A stretch of DNA of 64,000 nucleotides from Scheffersomyces stipitis CBS 6054 (lineage: Eukaryota > Ascomycota > Pichiomycetes > Serinales > Debaryomycetaceae), in contig NC_009048.1 of the NCBI RefSeq assembly GCF_000209165.1, positions 868,001 through 932,000 of the forward strand, written 5' to 3'. This document shows, one piece after another, positions 19,154-30,341 of this stretch (positions are counted from its first letter, which is position 1; each line of letters begins with the position of its first letter). The translations under genes were made by a program, and so were the position numbers. Below the pieces are notes generated by a model. That model was not told the DNA's origin and did not search any database. It worked only from the letters and a program-made list of their open reading frames with translations.

Positions 19154-20992
19154 ATGGACGTGGTGAAAAGAACAACCTACCACGGTCTTGACTGTTTGGC
19201 CGATGCCAACACGCCTGAATATGCAATGCTCCACAAAGAGCTGTCCATGAAGATTGCCTGGGCAAGCCAGGCCAAGTACGGAAAGTATACTGTGTATTTT
19301 GGGGTGGTGATAATATTTGTTGCTTTGCTAAAGCATTTGTGGTACCGATTCAGAGACACAAGATACAAGAAAAACCAGTCTTCCAGATTTATAGTGCCAT
19401 TTATTGACGTTTTTGTAGCGTACTCGCGATTTTTGGGGTATAAACAGGTTCCCGAACGGTTGAGTTACTTTACTTCATTGCCGCATTCTATGGGATCTGC
19501 CATCTTTATGTTTGTTTCGTCGCTCTACTTGTTGTGCTACTGTTTGGTTCCTCACTTCTGGTATAGGCCCTGTTTGGGCTTTGGCTCGCCACCTTTGGGT
19601 GTGAGAGCTGGCATCATGGCCACAGCCTTGACTCCATTCGTGTACGTGTTGGCTGGTAAGGCTAATATGATCACCTTTCTTACTGGGATCAGCTACGAAA
19701 AGTTGAACCAACACCATCAGTATGTTGGATTGGCCGCTTTTGTACTTTCGATAATTCACACTGTTCCTTTCATCTACATGAATGTAAGAGAAGGCGGAAC
19801 TAGCAGAATCCGCGAGCAGTTCCAGACCTTCTCCTACTACAGTGGAATTCCACCTTTGATCTTGTTGGGGTTTTTGTGTATTTGTTCAAAAGCTTGGTTC
19901 AGAAAAGTTTGCTACGAAGGGTTCCTTCATCTTCACTGGGTCGCCGGTATTGGCTACTTTGGAACGCTTATCTGGCATATCGACAAAACATTGAACTGTG
20001 ATGACTACATGTGGGGTGCATTAGCATTCTGGGCTTCTCAAATACTCTACAGAATTCTAGTTAAAACTTGTTTCAAGCCAAATTCATTGTTTTTGAGACC
20101 TAGAGTTGCTAAGTTACAGAAGTTGTGTGATGGCGCTTACGAGGTTACTGTAGCCAACACTAAGGGTTACGAATGGGGCCCTGGACAACACTGTTTCTTG
20201 AGATTCACTGGTGCGAGATTTATGGATAATCATCCATTTTCTATTTCTTCCATGATCGACGAAGATTCAAAGGAAATGAAGTTCCTTATCATTCCAAAGA
20301 AGGGTTTGACCAAGGTGATTTACGACCAGTTGGACGATAACATAGCTAGTGAAAGGAAGGTGTTCCTTGACGGTCCATATGGTGGAACTCCAAGAGATTC
20401 AACTGCATTTGAGAGGGCAATTTTAATCAGCACTGGAAGTGGTGTCACCGCTACTTTACCATTCTTGTTGCACTTGTCCCAGGAAATCAAGAAAGCCAAG
20501 GAATCAGGTACCAGGATTGTCACAAAGCATATTAACTTCATCTGGGTCATCAGACACCAGGACAACATCAGTTGGATACGTGACGAGTTACTCAAATGCA
20601 AAGATATTGCTGGTGACTACATCTCCATTGATATCTACGTTAGCCAAAAAGATGAAGTCGAACTCAAAGAATACAGTGACTCGAAACTGTCTGAAGAGCC
20701 TCTCAAATTGTCGAATGAAGCAGACCTCGAAAACAACATCGAAGTCAACAATTCGGTGGACTCATTTGAGCAGTTCAATTTTCACTACCACAAACCTGCT
20801 ATTTCCAGAGTTATCCATAGTTTAGCTAACACACTCGACAGAAGGAATTTGATTGTGTCATCAGGAAGCGAATCCATGAAGTCTTCAGTCAGCTCTACCG
20901 TTTCCAACATGCAATCTTTAGTATTCAACAACGATGTGAACCAATCTTGTATTGAGGAAATCTACTTGCATACCGAGTCCTTCGGCTGGTAA
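19154..20992 (+). CDS. Ferric-reductase-family flavocytochrome (FRE/Frp-like), first copy
   Basis: Predicted 612-residue membrane oxidoreductase of the family that moves electrons from NADPH through FAD and two haems across a membrane to Fe(III) or Cu(II). It has a short N-terminus with no obvious cleaved signal and about six to seven membrane helices. The four haem ligands sit at the canonical spacing: His188/His202 (within QHHQYVGLAAFVLSIIHT) and His261/His275 (LHLHWVAGIGYFGTLIWH). FAD-binding HPFSISS, the FLDGPYGG loop and the NADPH-binding STGSGVTATLPFLLHL follow, then an acidic/Ser-rich insert and a C-terminal FGW. Similar Candida Frp1/Frp2 proteins take part in haem uptake, so haem rather than free iron is possible. 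A GATA iron motif lies upstream. Confidence 0.8.
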   Translation: MDVVKRTTYHGLDCLADANTPEYAMLHKELSMKIAWASQAKYGKYTVYFGVVIIFVALLKHLWYRFRDTRYKKNQSSRFIVPFIDVFVAYSRFLGYKQVPERLSYFTSLPHSMGSAIFMFVSSLYLLCYCLVPHFWYRPCLGFGSPPLGVRAGIMATALTPFVYVLAGKANMITFLTGISYEKLNQHHQYVGLAAFVLSIIHTVPFIYMNVREGGTSRIREQFQTFSYYSGIPPLILLGFLCICSKAWFRKVCYEGFLHLHWVAGIGYFGTLIWHIDKTLNCDDYMWGALAFWASQILYRILVKTCFKPNSLFLRPRVAKLQKLCDGAYEVTVANTKGYEWGPGQHCFLRFTGARFMDNHPFSISSMIDEDSKEMKFLIIPKKGLTKVIYDQLDDNIASERKVFLDGPYGGTPRDSTAFERAILISTGSGVTATLPFLLHLSQEIKKAKESGTRIVTKHINFIWVIRHQDNISWIRDELLKCKDIAGDYISIDIYVSQKDEVELKEYSDSKLSEEPLKLSNEADLENNIEVNNSVDSFEQFNFHYHKPAISRVIHSLANTLDRRNLIVSSGSESMKSSVSSTVSNMQSLVFNNDVNQSCIEEIYLHTESFGW

Positions 20993-20995
20993 ACT

Positions 20996-21013
20996 TATAT
21001 ATATATATATATT
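20996..21013. repeat. TA microsatellite
   Basis: An uninterrupted TATA run starts four bases after the reductase stop codon and will lie in its 3' UTR. The rest of the ~590-bp convergent gap to the SDR gene has no supportable gene. Confidence 0.8.
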
Positions 21014-21579
21014 AGTGCATAATGTACATAATAGAGGGAGTTCAGCAAGCCTGGATCCACGAGTTTAAGTTCACGTTCTTTAGTATGGTTGACAACCCGT
21101 TTTCATCCTTGTTTTTACAGTATTTGTTTACATTCACTAGCACGATAACTGAATCCCCTCTGGGATATTCCACGTGGAAAGTTGCCTTATTGGCTCCAAT
21201 AAAGATTTGCTATAATTCAAATTCATACTCCACACATTGTTCTTGAACTGAAAGATCAACCATATCCAAAAATTTTCCGTTATACCACCTCCATTCTTTA
21301 AACTTATTGGCATATCGTATGAATGAGCCTTGGATGATAGAAACTTGACAAATCAATAGCATTCTCTTGTGTCAAGCCAAGTCCGTTTTCATTCTCAAAA
21401 ACACCTATCGTTATCACAATCACATTTAGGCGAATTCAACTACACTAAATACACAACACTACCTTCAAAAATACTAATCTCTTACATTAGATTGTATTCA
21501 TTCTAATACAACGTAAAATGAAACAAACGACAAATCCATATTTCTTATATAAGTATGCTTTCTTTCTTTTATAGAGACC

Positions 21580-22635
21580 CTAGTTCCTCTTAACTAAGTA
21601 GTCAATGTCAGCATCGAAGGAATCAAAGAATTCCTTGTTGCTAGTGAACTTGGGTTTCCAGCCAATAGCATAGCCGTTGTCACCTCTGCTTCTGGAATAG
21701 GTTCCCCAGTAGAAAGGAGACCATTCACTGTCGTTGATCTTAGCGATTTCCTGTGGTTCAAGAGATACAACTTCCTTGGAGCCAATAAGTCCCTTAGTAA
21801 ACAACTTTTCAGCTACCACCTCTGAAACCTGTCTCCATCTGTGTTCAATGGAAGAAGGTTCATTGGAAATGGTTTCTTCACCTTCTATAGCTAAAGATCC
21901 AAAATAATAACCAGTACCATTAACTGGAATATCTTCACCAGACTGAAGCTTGGTCAAGATCAAGTAGTATAAGTCACCCAAGTCTTTGATATGAATGTGG
22001 TTCCAGATTTCATCGCCTTTGTAAACAGTGTAGCCCTTACCGTACTTAACGAAAGAGGTAATCAACAATGGAACCTGGGCAGAAACCAAGTTATCATAAC
22101 CATTACTGATACCATAGATGGTAGAAGGACAGATCACCACAACTTGGACGTTGGGGTTCTTGTTGTGAATGTCAAGAACAATTCTGTCCACGGGTCTATG
22201 TGGCTGTGTGTCTGGAAAAGAGTTGATCTCGTCAATGCTATATTTGTCGGAGTAAACCTTGTGAGAATCTCCCTTATCGGGAGATAATCCGTCACCAAGA
22301 ATAGAAGTACCCGAAGTATGAATATAGATCTTCTTGTCTTTTGAAGCTACCAAAGCATCAGAAACAGCCTGAGCACTTGGAACATGGTCCACATTTGCAG
22401 TGTTAATGATGATATCATTAGCTTCTACCTGTTGTTTAATAAAGTCCACATCATCAAGGCTTCCAATTACAGTAGAAATCTGGTTGTTTGTACCAATAAG
22501 CAACTTCTCGGCCTTTTGTTGAGATCTCACTAAGGCAGTAACATCATACTTCCTACCGTCTTTGTTGTTCAACAATTCGTACAACACCTGACCACCAATA
22601 TACCCTGTGGCTCCAGTGATAAAAACCTTAGACAT
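21580..22635 (-). CDS. NAD(P)-dependent epimerase/dehydratase-like protein (atypical SDR)
   Basis: Predicted 351-residue soluble oxidoreductase. The N-terminal Rossmann fold has GATGYIGGQV (nucleotide-binding glycines), then a VTALVRS stretch typical of NAD(P) cofactor choice in NmrA/epimerase-like SDRs. YIHTSGTSILGDG and VVVICPSTIYGISNG are typical of YLL056C-like fungal members, which are described as nucleoside-diphosphate-sugar-epimerase-like. I do not find a canonical YxxxK catalytic pair at the expected place (VYSDKYS is nearest), so the reaction is unknown. It may be a reductase or a redox sensor. It is convergent with the reductase gene. Confidence 0.75.
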   Translation of the reverse strand: MSKVFITGATGYIGGQVLYELLNNKDGRKYDVTALVRSQQKAEKLLIGTNNQISTVIGSLDDVDFIKQQVEANDIIINTANVDHVPSAQAVSDALVASKDKKIYIHTSGTSILGDGLSPDKGDSHKVYSDKYSIDEINSFPDTQPHRPVDRIVLDIHNKNPNVQVVVICPSTIYGISNGYDNLVSAQVPLLITSFVKYGKGYTVYKGDEIWNHIHIKDLGDLYYLILTKLQSGEDIPVNGTGYYFGSLAIEGEETISNEPSSIEHRWRQVSEVVAEKLFTKGLIGSKEVVSLEPQEIAKINDSEWSPFYWGTYSRSRGDNGYAIGWKPKFTSNKEFFDSFDADIDYLVKRN

Positions 22636-24125
22636 AATTAACGGATAAATTCAATGAGTTTAAGTCAATTACAGCTATCGAAGAAACTCAGCTTGCTTAC
22701 TTAGATCAACAATTGAAAGAAATCTGCCAGGTTTATATCCTCGATTGCAAAATCTAACAAACCACAGTAGCTTGTGCAAGTGTTTGTAAGCCTTCGGATT
22801 TATCGCTAATGCGCGCCATAGTTTAAAAATAGGCTTATTAATCCGAAGGGTTCAGCCTCATTATTCAGCAGTGGAAGAATACACGCAAAGGAGAAAGAAG
22901 TTTCTATTTGCGCTTTGGAATTGTAAGCTGGTTATGTTATTCAGCGATGTATTGCAGTTTGGTGGTTTGGCCAATTAAATGATATTCCGCTTGATGGATC
23001 TACTTAATTAGACCATTTTCTCATATAGCGATCTTCCGCACCAAAGATCAACATATAGTTGCAATCCTTTACTAGCAGATTTTCTTTCAAAATGGAACAT
23101 CTATCGTAGTGAAATATCTTTCATGGTACCTGGTCTATTCTATTTGAGTTTTTGTTTTGAAGTCTTCTTGGTAGATTTTTAATTATTATTGAAGTTGCCT
23201 TGTACTTGAATATTCTCTTTACTTGGGATGGAACAATTTAAAATCCCCTACTGGAAGATTTTCTTCTCAACAATCTTCATCTTCAGTACTTATACGTCAT
23301 CGAAATAATCTATAGGATAGTCTTTCATTCCTTCGTGGATAAAGGCATTGGTGGAGATGTACAATATTTCAAAAGTATCGTGATTAATACTATTTCTCAA
23401 CTGATACATTGACTTCTGAAGTAAGTTCAACTTAAAAAGTATATTTGAGCTGGCAATTTTCAAGAAAAAACTAGAACAAGATTTATACTATACCGAAAAA
23501 GATCACTGTAACAGCTCACTGTATCTGGTGACGTTTATGGTATTGAAACCAAAATGAGGAGATAATAGCGGGGCACGTAACTACAGAATATTTACCTACA
23601 AGTGCCACATATAGGCGAGGAATCACACTTTAGTTACATCATGATCTGCTTGTAAACCTTGTCAGCATCAAAAAGCCGAGGACAACAAGTTGCAATATGT
23701 TGGACAATAATTAGGTTCATCAGAATTTTCACAAAGCGTTGAGAAAACATCTTTAGTCGGTATCCGTTTCCAAGTGCATATACGCCTGAAACAAAATCAG
23801 AACTTTACAGTGGAGTAAGTGGGGAAACAAAAGGGGTTCGCTTAATGTAAATCTGCTATTAGGTAGTCAAAACCATCAGTTGCTGTGGAATAAGGAGGTG
23901 TCAACGGAGAATCGGATTATAGTTAAAGCGTAACACACGATGTGGCTAAAAAATACTAAGTATTATTTAAAAATTTTCCACTTTTAGCGTCCCACGTATG
24001 GGGGATCTTCTACCACTGAATTGAGTCCTATCCAGAAGGAGAAAATGTCCGCATGAATTTCTCCATTATTTCACAGGTGCATTGCAGCCGACAACAAATT
24101 GAGCATTTTTGCCGTGTGTTAACAC

Positions 24126-24311
24126 TTGGTTTCGTTTACACAGAGTAACTTGAGAGGGAAAACGAGATTCGAACTCATAACAGGTAGGACTCCTTCCAAA
24201 ACCTCCTTGTTTGGCTCGTTTAAAACCATAATTGAAGGATCTCGATTTGGATTGACTTTAATAAGAATTGTTGTCGGCTCAAAGTGGGGTTGTTTAGTGC
24301 CCAGAAGTTAG
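24126..24311 (+). pseudogene. Possible relic of a copia-type integrase segment
   Basis: The reading frame spells GKTRFELITGRTPSKTSLFG, which resembles the conserved C-terminal integrase wording of Ty1/copia elements (GKTPxE..TG..PS...LFG). The frame is closed by stops on both sides and no LTR is seen nearby. It could be an old retrotransposon fragment or chance. It is not close in sequence to the intact element at 31036-37165. Confidence 0.25.
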
Positions 24312-25697
24312 ATTTTCTATTGTTGGAAGATTTTAGAAAATTCCGACTTGCTGCCTAATTATCCGACACTACCACATGGAGTATGACTGTCCCCTAATTG
24401 CACACAAAAGATCTGACTGTTCAGAAACTTGCCCTCCTCATAGGCATTCATTGACAAACCAAAGAATACTTTCTAGAATTGGACCAACAAAAGTGGAGAG
24501 AACACCTACCAGAGTCAAATTCGCCTAAAAGAGGCTGAAATAAGTGCCACACGAAACGCACTAATTTTCACTAGGTCGATAGTTTGATATAGCCGATCAG
24601 ATTTCTTGAAAATGATGTAGTTGCTGTGGAATACGGAACAATTGCATGCAAGAGGAAAAATTTTCTGTGTGTTACGAGCGCGAAGTTGCCGCCTCGCCGC
24701 ATGTCTCCTGTTTTTTGTTTACGCAGAACATTTTAAGCCCTTACAAAATGATAATCAAGAACAAAGTTGAGCATTATGATGGCCATGAGCCGCCATGTGA
24801 CTCAAGATTATGTGATTGATCGTTGCAAAAGAAACAAGTGCATTTGTTCCAAACATTGTCCATGTGAGCGGATGAAGTCAGTCCAAGAAAAAATTGATCC
24901 GGTAACCCAAACAGGAGAAACTAAAAAAAAATAATTTCTGCAGTCTTGGCTAGTGGAGGACCAGCGGTACCAGAACTATTAGCATCGGAAGTAATTCTCG
25001 AACAAATTTTTGTGTCTGACTATGACTATTTCACAATATTTTTGTTTTAAGCATGTCCTCGGACTAATGCTGGGGAGGAAATGTAAAAGCGCACTACGTA
25101 GTCAGCCAGCTGGCAGACAAAAAGAAGGCGCAAGTAGGTACCTTTGGAATACAAGAATAAGGAATACAAGCATAACTGAAAATGCTAGCCAAGTATCATG
25201 GTTGGTGCCGTTCATTAACATCAGTCGAGCCAAGAATAGCCTTTAGCAAACCAAGTCAACTTAATCACATTCTGGATTACATAATCATGACACAAACATT
25301 TTGCCTTATTTCTTTTGGCAGTGTTTGGAGCCATAGCAGCGAAATACAGCTCTGCATGATCATTCTATCTTACTGTCTCTCCAGAAATATTTTCAAGTAC
25401 CCCGCATCCAATTTACCCGTACTATTGCTCGAGCGCCTTGCAGACATTTTTTTCCGCGCGACCAGCCACCACCAGATAGGTTCCTCCACGTACGGCTGAC
25501 AGAATCAGGAAAAAAACGCTTCGAGCAGGGACGTTGCCGTAGCCAGTAAATCGAATGCGACGAATCGCCTGCTGGGGGTAATAGTTGAATGTAGCCCAAT
25601 AAGGGTCTTATCCAGGTGAACTACTTGTTACACAGCCATTTTCGGAACTACTTTGCCAAGATTTTGGCGCAGACATTTCTGAGGCAAGGTGGTTTCT

Positions 25698-25748
25698 CCC
25701 CCATGCATATTTTTCCCCCATGCATATTTTTCCCCCATGCATATTTTT
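25698..25748. repeat. Three tandem copies of a 17-bp C5/ATGCATAT unit
   Basis: CCCCCATGCATATTTTT recurs with a period of 17 bp three times, and a weaker C5 copy (TTTTTCCCCCGCCG) lies near 25788. Each unit couples a C5 block with the palindrome ATGCAT. It lies about 250-300 bp upstream of the sugar-transporter ATG, where repeated activator or repressor sites would be plausible. Confidence 0.75.
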
Positions 25749-25911
25749 TAACCACAAAGTTCTTCCAATTAAATTATTTTCTGACATTTTTCCCCCGCCG
25801 TTCATCTTGCAGGTGCCTCTATTCTGGCTGCTAGAGCACAATTCCGTATTCCATACTTACATTATGATGGTCATAGTTCTTTGAAATAGAGATTTGGTGT
25901 CCATTTGGTAA

Positions 25912-25919
25912 TATAAATA
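25912..25919 (+). promoter_or_regulatory. TATA box of the Gxs1/Hgt-type transporter gene
   Basis: TATAAATA lies 84 bp before the ATG at 25996, at typical yeast spacing for a strong, regulated promoter. Confidence 0.5.
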
Positions 25920-25995
25920 GTCGTGAATACCCCGATGTTTGACCTAAGATTTTCTAGGCTGTTCACTTCATTAACCATTCAATAGCATCACAAAA

Positions 25996-27582
25996 ATGGG
26001 TTTAGAAGACAGTGCTCTCTTGCAAAAGTACATCAACTTCGGTGAAAAGAAGGCTGGTTCCACCACCATGGGTATCTGTGTTGGTTTGTTCGCAGCCTTC
26101 GGTGGTATCCTTTTCGGTTATGACACTGGTACCATCTCCGGTATCATGGCCATGGACTACGTCACTGCCAGATTCCCATCCAACCACCAATCTTTCAGTT
26201 CTTCTGAATCTTCCCTTATTGTTTCCATTTTGTCTGTTGGTACCTTCTTTGGTTCTCTTTCTGCATCTTTCATCTCCGACAGATTGGGTCGTAGATTGAC
26301 TTTAATGATCTCCACCTTGATCATCTTCAATGTCGGTATTATCTTGCAAACTGCCTCTACTAGCATTCCACTTTTGTGTGTTGGTAGAGTTCTTGCTGGT
26401 CTTGGTGTTGGTCTCATTTCCGCTGTTATTCCATTGTACCAAGCTGAAACAGTTCCAAAGTGGATCAGAGGTGCTGTTGTCTCCTGTTACCAATGGGCCA
26501 TTACCCTTGGTTTGTTGTTGGCTGCTGTTGTTAACCAAGGTACCCACAACAGAAATGACTCTGGTTCCTACAGAATCCCAATTGCTATCCAATTCTTGTG
26601 GGCTTTGATTTTGGGAGGTGGTATGTGTTTGTTGCCAGAAACCCCAAGATTCTGGGTTTCTAAAGGTGACAACGACAGAGCCAAGGACTCCTTGAGAAGA
26701 TTGAGAAAGTTGCCCCTCGACCATCCCGACTTGATTGAAGAATACGAAGAAATCAAGGCTAACTACGAATACGAAGCTCAATACGGTTCAGGTTCTTGGA
26801 GTCAAGTTTTTGCTAACAAGAACCACCAAAGAAAGAGATTGGCCATGGGTGTTGGTATCCAAGCCTTGCAACAATTGACCGGTATTAACTTTATCTTCTA
26901 CTATGGTACTAACTTCTTCAAGGGTTCTGGTATCAAAAACGAATTCCTTATCCAAATGGCCACTAACATTGTCAACTTCGGTTCTACTGTCCCAGGTATT
27001 CTTTTGGTTGAAATTATTGGTAGAAGAAAGTTGTTGTTGGGTGGTTCTGCAGTTATGTCCATTTCTCAATTGATTGTTGCTATTGTCGGTGTTGCCGCTG
27101 GTGAAGGTTCAACTTCTGCCAACAAGTGTTTGGTTGCCTTCGTTTGTATCTTCATTGCTGCTTTCGCAGCCACTTGGGGTCCTCTTTGTTGGGCTGTCAT
27201 TGCCGAATGTTACCCACTTACAGTTAGACAAAAGTCCATCTCCTTGTGTACAGCTTCCAACTGGTTGTGGAACTGGGGTATTGCCTACGCTACTCCTTAC
27301 ATGGTCAACTCCGGTCCAGGTAACGCCAACTTGGGTTCCAAGGTTTTCTTCATCTGGGGTGGTTGTAATATCATTGGTGGTCTTTTCGTGTGGTACCTTG
27401 TCTACGAAACTAAGGGCTTGACCTTAGAACAAATCGATGAAATGTACGAAAAGGTTCCAAAGGCTTGGCAATCTACCAGATTCATTCCATCCGAACATGC
27501 ATTCACTCAACCATCCGCAGCTGCCTCTGTCTCTTCTGGTAAGGCTGAAGGTGTTTCTGAAGTTGAAGAAGCTTCTGTATAG
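25996..27582 (+). CDS. High-affinity sugar transporter, Gxs1/Hgt-type MFS symporter
   Basis: Predicted 528-residue, 12-helix major-facilitator sugar porter. The N-terminus MGLED...GEKKAGSTTMGICVGLFAAFGG and core ILFGYDTGTISGIMAMDYV closely resemble Candida intermedia Gxs1 (glucose/xylose-H+ symporter) and Kluyveromyces/Candida Hgt proteins. Signature motifs are present: DRLGRR, LYQAE, PETPRFW, QQLTGINFIFYYG and YETKGLTLEQIDEMYE. The tail ends EEASV as in Gxs1. The gene avoids CTG codons and uses a narrow, TTG-rich Leu set, a sign of high expression and CUG reassignment. The substrate (glucose and/or xylose by proton symport) is inferred from the Gxs1 likeness. Confidence 0.85.
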   Translation: MGLEDSALLQKYINFGEKKAGSTTMGICVGLFAAFGGILFGYDTGTISGIMAMDYVTARFPSNHQSFSSSESSLIVSILSVGTFFGSLSASFISDRLGRRLTLMISTLIIFNVGIILQTASTSIPLLCVGRVLAGLGVGLISAVIPLYQAETVPKWIRGAVVSCYQWAITLGLLLAAVVNQGTHNRNDSGSYRIPIAIQFLWALILGGGMCLLPETPRFWVSKGDNDRAKDSLRRLRKLPLDHPDLIEEYEEIKANYEYEAQYGSGSWSQVFANKNHQRKRLAMGVGIQALQQLTGINFIFYYGTNFFKGSGIKNEFLIQMATNIVNFGSTVPGILLVEIIGRRKLLLGGSAVMSISQLIVAIVGVAAGEGSTSANKCLVAFVCIFIAAFAATWGPLCWAVIAECYPLTVRQKSISLCTASNWLWNWGIAYATPYMVNSGPGNANLGSKVFFIWGGCNIIGGLFVWYLVYETKGLTLEQIDEMYEKVPKAWQSTRFIPSEHAFTQPSAAASVSSGKAEGVSEVEEASV

Positions 27583-28962
27583 ATACCTCATGCACATTAA
27601 TCGACTTACGTCTTTATGAATTTTACTTTCTCCTAATATAATATTATGGCCAATTAACGTTGATCGCAAATATAATTGTAGAGGAATGCTTTATAGATTA
27701 TTACATCCGACGAAAATTGGACTGAGTTAACCTGAAAAGGCTGAAATACTTTTACATAGTGTAGAAATTAGATTCCTTCTAAAAAATAAGATTCCTTCTG
27801 AAGGTGGGTGAGTTTAGTATTGAAAACGGCTAAGCCACTGTCTTTTTTAGTTAGCTTTATTTGAATTATGAACAACCCCTTCTATTCCACCAGTACACAA
27901 AATCACATTTAAAGAGAATTTACGATTGACAAAAAGATCCAGAGCATGTAGCTAGAAACGCAGTCCAACCAATTTCGACAACGCTCTCCAAAATTGAAGA
28001 ATATATCACATGAAAGTCAGCCATCTGAAGATTTCACAAGATGCATACCTTAACTGCTGCTGGAGTTACAGAAATTGAACAATGCCAGGGAATAACTGCT
28101 TTGTGATGACCTTGCTATCCTCAAAATGTTCTGACAATGTCTAGCCATATATAAACAATCGCGAGAGTAACATAATGCAATCTTATTTACTTTTCTGGTT
28201 CTTATTTAGAGATTTACTTGAACGAATGTTGAATACCTTACAAACGCTGAAATCGAATTTAGGGAATTGCCATAAAAAATCCAATAATCAAAAGAAATGA
28301 AGCCGTATCTTTTTGAGTGGTCCACATTTCAGTTTGGGTCGCAACAGAGTGTATATCCGTACCTGTATACTATGGTGGGGCAAGGGCCCCCACTAAGGAC
28401 TTATCAAACAGTACAGGAATTTTTGGTGTAACCCTCTACTGGGGTCGATTTTGTTCAACTGTCAGAAGCACAGTACCTCTCTAACAATGATGTGCCCACG
28501 CAAAGCAAGACAAAGCTGCATTATTGTGGTATACCATGGGCAATCAATCTCTCTTCTGATTGGCAAATTTATTTCTAGCTGGAAAGCACAACATAACTGC
28601 TAAAATTCCAGGCATATACGAGGAAGTATTAAATTTTTATCCTTTACTAATTTTCAAGAAGACTTGCAAGGACCTCAAAATTCAGTAGGGCAATTGTATC
28701 ATCGTAGAAACTAGATGTTCAATAAAATCAAACTAAAATGAAAGTGGTAATGCAAAAATTCAAACTGCTGAACACAATTCAAAGATTCATTTTAGACCAT
28801 CTCTGATATTCTGAAAATGAATTTGAAACTTGGAATCATAGGCTCATCAATATTATTGCATGTATTGCACGGAAGATGACCAGAGCTGGTTTAAACCCAC
28901 TTCCCGTTACAGTGAGAGCTTTGAGGAAAACCCTCTTCTAGAACAACCAAAGAGATTAGAAA

Positions 28963-29399
28963 TCAAAGGAGGTCCAAGAAATACCAATATGGTGAGCCAT
29001 TCTTTGAATCAAATATAACGACAAGGGTTGGCAGATAAGCTTCATAGATCATTGTACTCAACGAAGGAATTGTCGGATTCTTACAAGAGTTCTTGCAAAA
29101 AGTCAGCAGGAATTGATTCCAAATCCACATGTGAAAGCAATACAGCACCTTGGAAAGCATCAAGTATTAATTGCAAAGAACTAACCGTCTGGTAAAAAAT
29201 GATAGAGAAATAAGGAGCAAACTGTACTATTAATCTGCATTTGAATAAGCTTCGTAAGTATCTGGTTTGTTTCAGTAGTCTCGACAATAAAGTCGTCACC
29301 CCCGACGTTTGATGAATTTTTTAAAGGTTCAAAATCGTTCAATAATATGTTTTGAATACTTCTAACATTCAAGGCCCTTATTTGAAAGGTTTTGGGTAT
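28963..29399 (-). pseudogene. Possible decayed coding relic, frames broken
   Basis: Three overlapping minus-strand frames of coding-like composition succeed each other: 29399 to about 29181, then to 29081, then to 28963. Each takes over where the previous stops, as if one frame had been cut by two indels. Helical, hydrophobic text such as ILTKLIQMQINSTVCSLFLY and LQLILDAFQGAVLL is suggestive, but I do not recognise a family. Confidence 0.25.
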
Positions 29400-30258
29400 T
29401 TACCTATGGCTGAATCCATGTGTATGAGTTGTGTGGTGATTTTCTGATAGCCTTCAAGAAATTCACCAGTTGTCCTTTGAGAAAATTCAATTAACCTGGA
29501 TCAGGCAATCCAACACTAAAGATAACAAAACGTCGAACAGGTTAATCCCAGATTGTTACTATTTGCAAAAATACAAAGTTCTTCTCCTCTCCTTTATTTC
29601 ATGGCATTGGAAGATAAATTATGAGAACCAAGCCTGTCCCATATTTCGTGAGGGTTGGAAATGCGCAGTTACTTAGACGTTCACACATGTTCAGTCCAGT
29701 ATTATAGAAGCTGGTCAAATTGATGACTCGAAGCAAAAGGAAGACCAAAATGAAACTTCAAGAATATGAAATGTCTTTACCCATATTTCAATTACGAAGC
29801 AAAACCCAGCTTCAAATTATAAGCAAAATAAAAAAAAAATGAACATAAAACTTTGGGTGGTTTAGCAGATGTTTGGACAAGATAAAGTTGTAGTCATTTT
29901 TTGGGGCTGAGCGAATGAACTCAAATAAACTGTCTTCGATTTCGGAAATTAAATCATTTTTCTAAAATTTGGTATTCCAGCTTATCTTCTCTAGCCCCTG
30001 AACCTGAATTCAACGCCGTAAGACATAGTCAGATCGATCGTGTAGATGTAGACCCCACAATATTTGTAATTAATTCATTATTAAAGCTGCAGCAACCTAA
30101 TTAATGCATCAAACAACTGATTCAATCGTAGATCTTCGAATCACAAAGAAAGACATTAAGTTCCAAGTTCCGATTAACATCCCAGGCTTCAATTGGGCTG
30201 GGATTTATCTGGACCATGTTCAAAGCTTTGGGGTTAGAGGGGGAGGGGATATATTGTG

Positions 30259-30336
30259 CGAGGGGCACTATTTGAGAGGGACAATAATTGAGAGGGACAC
30301 TATTGAGAGGGGCAATATGTGAGAGGGGCAATATTA
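30259..30336 (+). repeat. Degenerate 15-16-bp G-rich tandem array
   Basis: Five adjoining units aligned on GAGAGGG(G)CA(A/C)TAT occupy 30259-30336. A G-run cluster precedes them (GGGG, GGGGG and GGGG within 30230-30248) and a diverged unit follows. The plus strand is purine-rich with several G3-G5 runs, so a G-quadruplex or triplex is possible. The copies differ by single bases, showing drift after expansion. Confidence 0.7.
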
Positions 30337-30341
30337 GGGGA

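Larger units (their letters stand above)
22636..25995. other. 3.36-kb gene-poor region upstream of the Gxs1-type transporter
   Basis: No intact gene found. The stretch has degraded-looking sequence: a possible integrase relic (24126-24311) and short repeated phrases such as GTTGCTGTGGAATA near 23881 and 24619. A 17-bp tandem repeat lies at 25698-25748. The final ~100 bp hold a TATA-like box for the transporter gene. The left end is the promoter of the SDR gene, which runs the other way. Confidence 0.5.

Noticed and set aside
24150..24250. A tRNA-like T-arm on the minus strand (GAGTTCGAATCTC with a 5-bp stem)
   Set aside because: No matching acceptor stem, D-arm or anticodon arm can be drawn upstream at tRNA spacing. 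Taken as chance or a fragment.
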